The notes beneath the pieces were generated by a model. It did not search any database. It worked only from the letters and a program-made list of their open reading frames with translations, and had not been told where the DNA came from. Shown in pieces: positions 33,856 through 43,600 of a stretch of DNA of 47,897 nucleotides (its first letter is position 1; the number at the start of each line of letters is the position of its first letter). The stretch is from an uncultured Mycoplasmatota bacterium (GTDB taxonomy: Bacteria > Bacillota_I > Bacilli_A > RF39 > UBA660), in NCBI GenBank assembly GCA_900552975.1, contig UWSL01000001.1, positions 1 to 47,897 of the forward strand, in the 5' to 3' direction. The translations under genes and the position numbers were made by a program.

Positions 33856-34897
33856 ATAATTCATTATCTGTTATAAACATTGCATCGCCAAAACTAAAGA
33901 AACGATATTTATTAGCAATAGCTTCTTGATAAGCTTGCAAAATATTTTCGCGACCGGCCAAGGCTGAAACTAACATAACTAAAGTTGATTTTGGTAAATG
34001 AAAATTAGTAATTAAACAATCTATTCCTTTAAAAGTATACCCAGGATAAATAAAAATATCGGTATTACCACTACAAGCAACAAAATGACCATCATTCTTA
34101 CTAGCAATAGTTTCTAAAGTACGCGTACTCGTTGTTCCCACTGCTATAATACGACGACCGTCTCTTTTAGCTTCATTCAAAATATTAGCCGTCTTTTCAT
34201 CCATTACATAGAATTCACTATGCATATGATGTTCTAAAATATTTTCCACTTCAACAGGTCTAAAAGTTCCAAGTCCAACATGTAATGTTACAAAACACAC
34301 TATAACACCCATCTTTTCAATTTCTTTTAATAATTCTTCCGTAAAATGTAAACCTGCTGTTGGAGCAGCTGCACTACCAATATTTTTAGCATAAACAGTT
34401 TGATAACGATCCTTATTTTCTAATTTTTCATGAATATAAGGAGGCAATGGCATTGTTCCCAATTTATCTAGTATTTCCATTAAAATACCATCATAACTCA
34501 ATTTAACTTGAACCATACCTTCATCTAATTTTTTCGTAACGGTTGCTTTTAACATCCCATCACCAAAGCTAACAATTGTTCCTACCTTTAAACGCTTCGC
34601 TGGTCGTGATAAACATTCCCAAGTATCATTTCCAATATCTTTTAAAAGCAGTAATTCAATAACTGCACCTGTTTCTTCTTTTACACCAATTAAGCGTGCT
34701 GGAATAACCTTAGTATCATTTAAGACTAAAACATCACCTTTTTTTAAATAATTAACAATATTATAAAAATGTTCATGTTTTACTTTACCATTATTTTTAT
34801 TTAAGACTAATAAACGAGAACTACTGCGATCCTCAAGGGGCGTCTGTGCAATTAGTTCCTTCGGTAAATCATAATCAAATTCTTCAATATTCATCAA
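33854..34897 (-). CDS. queA: S-adenosylmethionine:tRNA ribosyltransferase-isomerase
   Basis: The product has 347 residues. Signature blocks are DYDLPKELIAQTPLEDR, LVLNDTKVIPARL, SAAAPTAGLHFTEELL, VTLHVGLGTFRPV and the C-terminal TNFHLPKSTLVMLVSA. It turns preQ1 in tRNA into epoxyqueuosine using the ribosyl part of SAM. With tgt it forms the late queuosine pathway in this window. Confidence 0.97.
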   Translation of the reverse strand: MMNIEEFDYDLPKELIAQTPLEDRSSSRLLVLNKNNGKVKHEHFYNIVNYLKKGDVLVLNDTKVIPARLIGVKEETGAVIELLLLKDIGNDTWECLSRPAKRLKVGTIVSFGDGMLKATVTKKLDEGMVQVKLSYDGILMEILDKLGTMPLPPYIHEKLENKDRYQTVYAKNIGSAAAPTAGLHFTEELLKEIEKMGVIVCFVTLHVGLGTFRPVEVENILEHHMHSEFYVMDEKTANILNEAKRDGRRIIAVGTTSTRTLETIASKNDGHFVACSGNTDIFIYPGYTFKGIDCLITNFHLPKSTLVMLVSALAGRENILQAYQEAIANKYRFFSFGDAMFITDNEL

Positions 34898-34958
34898 ATC
34901 ACCTCAATATCAACCATCATAACACTTTCTTAAACAATTGCAAAGTTAATTTACTCAC

Positions 34959-36782
34959 TTAAGTAAGTAATGATTCTTCATCTATTTTCCCATCTAAATC
35001 TTCATTTTTATATTCTTCTTTTTGAATTAAAAACTCATGCAAATTAAAAGCTACTTGTTCAGGTAAAATTTCTTCTAGCTCTTCAAGAGAAGCTTTTTTT
35101 ATTTTACTAACACTACCAAATTTCTTTATTAAAGCTTTCTTTCGAACAGCTCCTATTCCCTCTATTTCGTCTAAAACACTGCTAATACTTCCTTTACTTC
35201 GTAAGGTACGATGATAATTTATCGTAAAGCGATGGACCTCATCTTGCATCCTTGTTAAATAATGAAAGACATTGCTTGTTCGATCAAGTTCAATTACATT
35301 CAAATCAGTATTTAACAAATCATTAGTTCGATGATGATCATTTTTCTTTAAACCAACAACCCTAATCGTTAAATGTAAAAGCTCTAATACTTCCATCGCT
35401 GCTCTAATTTGATTTTCCCCACCATCAACAATTATCAAATCAGGTAACATTGTTTTTTCAACCATCGCTCTTTGATAACGGCGATAAATAATTTCTTTCA
35501 TTGTATTATAGTCATCATTAACATCTACTGATACTTTATACTTACGATATTCATTACGAGCCGGTTTACCATCAATAAAGACAACCATTCCCGAAACAGC
35601 AAAAGTTCCGAAGAGATTCGAATTATCAAAAACATCAATCCTATATATTGAGTCCATTCCTAATATGTTGGCTAATTCTTCATTAGCAATAGTTGTTCGT
35701 TTTTCATCTTTAACAATCTCTTCAAACTTATTATGTAAATTCAATTTAGCATTATCATAAGCCATTTTAACTAAGTCTTTCTTAACTCCTTTTAAAGGTG
35801 CCAAGATATTTGTCTTAACAACACTCTTAATATTCTCAACATTCAAATCATCCGGTACTAAGATTTCCTTAGGAACCTCATTTTTCATATAAAATCCTGC
35901 AATAAAATATTCCACTTCATCTAAAACATCTAAATTAAGAGGAAATATAACATTCTTATGGTTTAGTAATTTACCATTTCTAATAAACAAGATTTCAATC
36001 GAAAGATACCCATTATCAACATAATAACTTATAACATCACGGTCAACAAAATCATGTAATTCAACCTTTTGCTTGGCTAAAACAATATCAATATATTCTA
36101 ATTCTTTTTTTAATTCCAAAGCCATTTCAAAGTTTAAATTCTCACTATAAAAGTTAATTTTTTCCATTATTTTATCTTGTAAGAAACTCGTCTTACCATG
36201 TAAAAAATCTAATATTTCTTGTTCCATCTGCATAACTTTTTCGTTATCTACTCGTTTACTACAATATCCTAAACATTCTCCAATATGGTAATATAAACAA
36301 ACATCTTTAGGTGATCCTTCACACTTTTTTAAAGGATACAATCTATTTAATAAATTAACAATTCTTCGCGCTGCATAAGCATTTGGATAGGGTCCAAACA
36401 ACTTTTTATTATCTTTCTTTCTTATATTTAAATATCTTGATACTTTTAAACGTGGATAAGGTTTTGATATATATTCAATATATGGATAACTTTTATCATC
36501 CATTAACATAATATTATACTTTGGCTGAAATTTTTTAATTAAATTAATTTCAATTATAAAAGCTTCTAGTTCTGATGAAGCAACAATATATTGAAAATCA
36601 TCTATTAACGAAACCATTTTAGCTGTCTTACCAGTATGAACTCGATTAAAATAAGAAGAAACTCTCTTATGTAAATCTTTCGCTTTTCCAACATAAATAA
36701 TTACACCATTTTTATCTTTCATCTGATAAGAACCAGGTTTATGTGGTATCAAAGCTAATTTTTCTTTAAACTTCTGCTCCAT
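34959..36782 (-). CDS. uvrC: Excinuclease ABC subunit C
   Basis: The product has 607 residues. The N-terminal GIY-YIG nuclease reads KPGSYQMKDKNGVIIYVGKAKDLHKRV. Four Cys (KKCEGSPKDVCLYYHIGECLGYC) fit the iron-sulphur cluster site known in UvrC. The RNase H-like second nuclease is around IDVFDNSNLFGT and LIIVDGG, and the C-terminal HhH is IEGIGAVRKKALIKKFG. It makes both incisions in nucleotide excision repair. Its start overlaps the phosphatase gene by 17 bases. Confidence 0.96.
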   Translation of the reverse strand: MEQKFKEKLALIPHKPGSYQMKDKNGVIIYVGKAKDLHKRVSSYFNRVHTGKTAKMVSLIDDFQYIVASSELEAFIIEINLIKKFQPKYNIMLMDDKSYPYIEYISKPYPRLKVSRYLNIRKKDNKKLFGPYPNAYAARRIVNLLNRLYPLKKCEGSPKDVCLYYHIGECLGYCSKRVDNEKVMQMEQEILDFLHGKTSFLQDKIMEKINFYSENLNFEMALELKKELEYIDIVLAKQKVELHDFVDRDVISYYVDNGYLSIEILFIRNGKLLNHKNVIFPLNLDVLDEVEYFIAGFYMKNEVPKEILVPDDLNVENIKSVVKTNILAPLKGVKKDLVKMAYDNAKLNLHNKFEEIVKDEKRTTIANEELANILGMDSIYRIDVFDNSNLFGTFAVSGMVVFIDGKPARNEYRKYKVSVDVNDDYNTMKEIIYRRYQRAMVEKTMLPDLIIVDGGENQIRAAMEVLELLHLTIRVVGLKKNDHHRTNDLLNTDLNVIELDRTSNVFHYLTRMQDEVHRFTINYHRTLRSKGSISSVLDEIEGIGAVRKKALIKKFGSVSKIKKASLEELEEILPEQVAFNLHEFLIQKEEYKNEDLDGKIDEESLLT

Positions 36783-37248
36783 TTTCTTTCATCCCCTTTT
36801 GTAATAAATAACTATAAAGGCCTTCACATCCCCTAACTATTTCTTTATAAGCAGTTTCAAAATCTCCAGTATACCAAGGATCCTCAATATCTTTAATATT
36901 ATCTGTATATTCTAACAATAAATGTACTTTATTTAAATAATCATTACCAATTATTCGGTTGACATCTTCCTTATTTTGCTCATCCATAACTATAATATAA
37001 TCATATAATTGATACTCATCTTTCTTCAGTTGTGCAGCTTTATGACTCTCACAAGTAACCCCTTTTTCTAATAATTTTTCTTTAGCTTGGGGATATATTC
37101 CATTACCTATTTCACAAATACTAGTTGCTCGTGAAGCACAACTAAACATATATCTCTTATTATTTTTATAAATCACATCTTTAAAAATCATTTCTGCCAT
37201 TGGACTACGACATATATTACCATAACAAACAAATAAAATATTATACAT
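36766..37248 (-). CDS. Low-molecular-weight protein tyrosine phosphatase
   Basis: The product has 160 residues. The P-loop CYGNICRS (C8 nucleophile, R14) near the N-terminus and the general-acid loop DPWYTGDF are intact, so it should be active. Such enzymes act on tyrosine-phosphorylated or arginine-phosphorylated proteins. An extended -10 promoter TGTTATAAT and a GAGAGGTG ribosome binding site precede it. The 3' end overlaps uvrC. Confidence 0.9.
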   Translation of the reverse strand: MYNILFVCYGNICRSPMAEMIFKDVIYKNNKRYMFSCASRATSICEIGNGIYPQAKEKLLEKGVTCESHKAAQLKKDEYQLYDYIIVMDEQNKEDVNRIIGNDYLNKVHLLLEYTDNIKDIEDPWYTGDFETAYKEIVRGCEGLYSYLLQKGMKENGAEV

Positions 37249-37325
37249 AGTATCACCTCTCCAAATTATAACACATAAAATTATAATTCCAATTTATAAA
37301 AAATAACATAACTCAGAACATACAA

Positions 37326-37360
37326 AAACCCCGTCTTTATATAACGAAAACGAGGCTTTT
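37326..37360 (-). terminator. Terminator after the giant gene operon
   Basis: On the minus strand cctcgt pairs, with a G-U, with acgggg across an A/T-rich loop, followed by five T. It lies about 35 bases after the stop of the 73-residue gene. Confidence 0.6.
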
Positions 37361-37393
37361 CCATAATTTCATCTTCAAAATTCAAAAAAAGGA

Positions 37394-37615
37394 TTATTTT
37401 TGAATTTTTTTTAAAATCAATTCATCACTTTCCATAGAATTTAATTTATTATGAACCATTTCTTTTAAGCATTCCGGTGAAACTTCATCAGTAAAAGAAT
37501 TTATATCACTTTCAATTAAATACTTAACATAACTTAAATTATCATTTTTATCATATTTTTTTACTACTTTTAAACCTTCTTGTAAAGAAAGTAATTTTTC
37601 TTTTTCTTCCATCAT
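37394..37615 (-). CDS. Small protein coupled to the giant repeat protein
   Basis: The product has 73 residues, charged and helical, with one Cys (SPECLKEM) and no membrane segment. Its ATG overlaps the stop of the giant gene as ATGA, so its translation probably depends on the larger gene. Coupling suggests a partner, inhibitor or chaperone of the giant protein, but the sequence alone does not show which. Confidence 0.65.
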   Translation of the reverse strand: MMEEKEKLLSLQEGLKVVKKYDKNDNLSYVKYLIESDINSFTDEVSPECLKEMVHNKLNSMESDELILKKIQK

Positions 37616-40600
37616 AATGTAACACCTTCACTTTTTTTCATTTCCTGTAATTGTTCCACATATTCTTTTATCTTTACAATTGCTATATCACGTCTTTTTA
37701 ATATTGCATCAAGTAAATCTTCACCATGTTGCTTAGCTAATTTATAAGCATAATCTTTAAAAATATTTTTATATTCTTCATCAGTTAACAAATTTACTTT
37801 TTCTATTGTATCTAAAATAACCGACAAATCAAGACTTACCTCACCTTTTTTATATCTATCAAACAAGATTTGATAAATAGGAATACGAGCCGTTCCATTA
37901 GGTGTATATGAAAAGTCAGGATTTAATGAATTAGGATCACTTATAAATCTAAATGACTGTTCTTTATCTATTCCTCGAACATTGTTATTAGCATCGACAA
38001 TAAAATTACCAACAAAACAGTCAAAATTACATAACAAGAAATCTACTACATATTCTCTTAATAAAGCATCCGTATAATGTTGCTCTAATTCTCCCCCATT
38101 TTGAACCCATTTTTCTAAAATATGAGCATTTTCATTACTAAAATCAATTAATTCTTGCTTTGATAATTTAATATTACCACCAAAACTCTCTACTTTAACA
38201 GCTGTTTCTGGGGAAAGAAATTCCTGTAATTTTGAAGCTGCTGCTTGTATTTCAGCCCTAAATGGTTGTGAAGCCAGTTTTTGTTTATCAACTGCTGGCT
38301 TTAGAAGATAATTTTTTTCACCTTCTTGATACTTATACATAATTCCAGATTCTCCCAATGCCGCTTCTTCTAACTTAATAATTTCCTCTTTCGCGAAAGT
38401 ATTCAAAGTTAACAAACTCTTTCTAAATATTTCAATCTTTTTCAGACTTTTTTTAGCAGTTGGCAAATCAACAATTATCAAATTGACCATCGCTTCCATT
38501 TCAATTAAAGATTTATATAATTCTTCAAAAGAAATTTCTTTATTACGATATTTTTCATTTAATATTTCTGTACAATCAGTAATTTTCTTTTCAATTGTAC
38601 TTATATCATGGCACACTTTTATTCCATCAAAGAAGATATCTTCCATCGCTTCTTTCGTTGGTTTTTCTTTAAACTCAGCCAACGCCTTATCTGCACGAGC
38701 TTTTTTTCTATCATCATAAGCTTTTACATTAAACTTAATTATTGGTATATCAACACCCAAAAATTCTGAAAAATATTTTGCAGCACGAATTGTCTCCTCA
38801 TTAGGTTTAGCACCGACACAAGCAAAAGCACAAGGCAACATTCCTTCTCTAAACCCAGCTACTTCGTTATATTCACCATTTTTATAACAACTACATTGAT
38901 TTAGACCATCAATTGTTGTAAAAGCATTTTTATCAGCTGTAGGTTCTATCTTATAGCCACCATGTTCAACAAATAAATCACGTCCATCCATAAATAATAA
39001 AAATTTTTCTGGTAAATTATTAAATAAATAAATCACTCCACATTCATTAGTATTATTCAAAAACCAAAATCCTTTATCAGAAATAGAAGAAGTAGATAAC
39101 GTTGAAGCACCCTCTAATTTAGTCCATAATGATGGATCTTGTTCTAACTTATTCTTAAAACCTTGCATACTTTTATCATAAGAATATATTCGATGAGCTA
39201 AGAAGTTAAATTTTTCACTATCCATTTCAATAATTGTGACTCCGTATGGATTATCAACAGCATCTTTTTCTAATCTTTTACTTTTAATATCAGTAATCTG
39301 CGTAAGATGAGCATTAAACTGATAATTATAAAGCATTCTCGTCTTAGCAATAATTTCTCTTACATCATTAGCAAAATCAATTACATTTCCATTTTTATTA
39401 ATAAATGTTGCCATCAATTCACGTAACTCAGTAACATTATGGGATTCAATAATTCTTTCCATTAAAGTAATAATACTTACATCTTTTTTATTATAAAAAC
39501 ATTTTTTAAAAATCTCCGATGCTTTCTCTAAACCATACTTTTCTATTATATCAGTTCTAATAGTCTTTAAATTTACATAATTATTTAATTGAAAATTATT
39601 AAATTCTTTTTCTAAATCATTATAATTTACATAACCAAATAATGTTGCTAAAGCATTTTTCAATTCTAAAACATTTTGTGCTTGTAACTTTTGTTGCCAA
39701 AATTCTTTTGTAACAACATCAAATCTTTTTAATTCATCTAATGTCTTTATTTGATAAATATTTTGCCCAACAATTATTTTCTTCAAATTTTCTAAATCAA
39801 TACTTGATATTTTTCCAGAGTTATCCAATACATCTAAAATTAATTCTTTTACTTCCTTAAAATTACGAAAAGCATAATGAACTTTTTTATCATCATTTTC
39901 AAAAATACCATATTCATTTATAAGATTATAATAATCTACTACTAATCTTTGATTATTACCTTTTATTTCATCACACAAAACTGCCGCAGCCGGTGTATTA
40001 TACTTAATAAGATCTTTAACAAAATCAACACCAAATAATGGATAAATATATTTTACAACATCGTAACTAAAGATTGGATTTTTCTCTAAAGTATTTAATT
40101 TACCAGTTGCTTTTAATATAATTGAAGCATTGGCTAAAACTTCTTGAATATCTTCTTTAAAGAAATCTATTCCAACCTTTGGTAAAAACATAACTATTTG
40201 TTTAAAATCAACGCACTCTAAATTTTCATTTTCAAAGTTAGTTACATTAGCAAATATTTCTTTTAACCTTACATCATTTTTATCTAAAACATCTTCATCC
40301 TTAATATTAGCTAATATATATGAAACAACATACTGACAATCTTTAAAATTAGTTACATCAAAGCTATCAAAATGAATCAATTTTAAAACTTTAGGCAAAG
40401 TCATATTTTCAAAAGCAATTTTAGTTAAATCCGTAACTTGACTATACATTTCCGCAGTAAAATACTCATCAGGAGCCATAAATAAAGCTGCCGGATTAGT
40501 TTTTAAAGCCGCAATAATAAGTTCTTCATCTAACTCTATTTTTTGCACAATCATGTCCAATAAATTACCATTTATTCCTAAAGCCTTTACTGCTAATTTA

Positions 40601-43600
40601 TGAAAATTAATATTTTCTACTGAAAAATCAAAAATCAAATTAACATTAACATCTAATAATTTATTGCATATATCAAAATCACTTTTTAAATTATCAGGTA
40701 AATACTCATAAACACATCCCATATTGTAATTAACTAACTTTAAAGCAGTCTCTTTATCTGTAACTAAATTTGGAATATAAGTAAATACAATCGGATACTT
40801 TAACAAATTAGCTTTAGCAAATTCAATTATTTTATTACTAGTATGATCAACATACTTAAAAACATTTTCATTGGCAGCTAAAGCTATTTCAAGTATTTCC
40901 AAATCATTTTGAAAATCTTTATTTAGTAAACTATAAACCCTAGATATTCGATCACTAGCAATATTAGTTATTAACCTTAAAACAAGATTCCTATCTTTTA
41001 AAATATCCGGAAAATAAATATACAACTCTGGATATTTATCAATATTATCTTTGGCAAATTGGTATAATTCATCATCATTAATATCAACATAGTCTATATA
41101 ATAGAAAGGAGCATCAGCAAAGTATCTTTTAGCTAGTTTTTTCTGCATCGTATCAGTTACAACTTTTTTATCAAAACTATTTAAAAGCCAACAAAATACC
41201 TCTTTTCTCTTTAATGAATCAATTGTATCTAAAATTTTTTCTATTTCAGTTAAACCTTCTTCTGTTTTAAGCAAACAATCAATTTGATAAAAAATTGCAA
41301 ATTCATCTTTAGTCGAAAATTTATAACTATTAAATCTATCAAAATCTATACCATAAGCATCTATTATCTTTAATACATTTTTATTAGTATTAAAAGTTAA
41401 TCTTTTAATACTATAACTTTCATAAAGAAAACTAATTATATCTCTTTGATAAATATCATCAATTAATTCTTTAAACAAATTATTAAATGGACTATCCTCA
41501 TTAATTATTAATCTATCTGCTAAGTACAATAATTTTTCCATTCCTAAATTAATTAAAATTTCCTTATCAATCATCTTATTATTTAATAAACCAACTCTAA
41601 TAATATTTGGATCAGAAATAAAAGAAAATTCATATCCCTTCAAAAGAGCATTATTAATAAATTCGTCAGATAAATAATTAGAACCAAAATCTATTATATT
41701 TGGATAAAAATCTAAAACTCCTTCCATAACTTCTTTTGTTATAAAACGTTTATCTAAATATTTTAATAATTCTGGGTTAACTTTAATAAGTTCAACTATA
41801 GAATTTGTTTCAATATCATTAAACAATGAAAATGCACATAATTCTGGATTCTTTTTAGCTAAAGCTTTTAATAAATCAAGATTTTTTCTTTTTTCTACAT
41901 CTAATAATTTAAATACATCAGGAGTATCTTCTATATATTTACAAAGTATTTCATTATCATTTAATATTTCTGGAAAAAAGATAACATATCTTGGATTATT
42001 ACCTAACCTGATTTTTAAATATTCTAATTCTTCCTTAGAAAAATTAATTTTCCTTAAATAAAGATTAAAATATCTATTTTCTAAGATCTGTTCTTCTGGG
42101 AAATATCCTCCAAGTAATGCTCTTTTTAAAACATCTTCTTCAATCTTATTACTATAGTAAGAAACAAAATTATAATGTCCTTTCATAACCATTTTTCTTA
42201 TGATATATAGTTTAACGTCAGAAGAAACACGATATGATTTAGCTAACTCTTCAATTTTTTCCAACGAAAGACTATTAAAAATTTTATCTAAAAAAATCTT
42301 ATTATCTAAAACTGAATCAATATCTATGATATTAAACATATTATAATCTTCTTTTGGTAACATTTTAATTAATATATTAAAATCTATATGAATCTTTTTC
42401 TGCAATTTTTTTATATTTTCAGCAGAATAACCATTCTTATACATAACAAAAAATAACTTTGTTGCGTCAATAAAATACATCGCATATTCTGTATCAATTA
42501 CATTAATTAAAGTATTAACAAGTTCTTCTTCATTTTCTTTAGTAGCAAATTTACTTATAACATTCCCATTAAAAACAGGATATTTTTTAAAATCTTCAAA
42601 AGTATAACTACTACTTAATAACTTCATTGCATTAGTATTTTCAATTTTTTTAAAACGCGTAAAAATTGTATAATTAGCATCATCAATATATTTGTCAATT
42701 AATAAAGTAACAAACTTACTATAATCAGCCAATTCTTCATTCGGTAAACCACCATTTAAAAAACTATAATATGAATCGACCAATTCATCTATTTTTTCTG
42801 AGTACATCACATTTGACAAATGTTTAATTCCACGTGAATCACCATGATTTAACATATACATAATTGTTTTTACATTCATATCAAACGAACCATCTATCAA
42901 AGAACATAACTCATCATATGACATACCACCTAATATAGCTTTTTCAATAAGATTGATATCTTTATTTTTACTTATTATCTCTTTCAAATAAGAAGAATTT
43001 CTATCTAGATATTTTTCCATTAAAACAGGTATATTTTTAATATTTTCCGGTAACTTTAAATATTCTTCATAAGTCAAATTATCTAGTCCCATTTTAGTAA
43101 GTGTATCTGAAGTTATGATAATAGAATTTTTATTTTTTTCATCCAAAACATCATAATGTCCTTCTTTAACAAATTTATATATCCAAGCTAAAGATAAAGA
43201 AAAATCACCAAAAACTTCTTTTGCATTTAAATATAATTCATAATTAACTTTATCATAATATTTATCAGCTAATTTATCACTATAGACTAATAATAGTGGT
43301 AAAAATTCCCCATTTTCTATAAATGCTTCAATTAAAATATCATTTTTTTCACTTTTGCTAAAATGTTTTTGAAAATCAACCGCTTTAAATCCTAGATCTA
43401 TTAATCTCTTAGCTACCGGTAAAGAAATATCCAATTTTCCATCATCAAAAAAAGTCCATTTATCATACAATATTCCTCTAAGTAACGCTGTTCGTGCTTC
43501 AGTAACAGGATGTCCTAAACTATAATACTCATCTAAATTAACTTTTCCTTCTTTTATCAAGCTATAAACGTACTCAAAGCTTTTCAAATTGATTAAAGTA

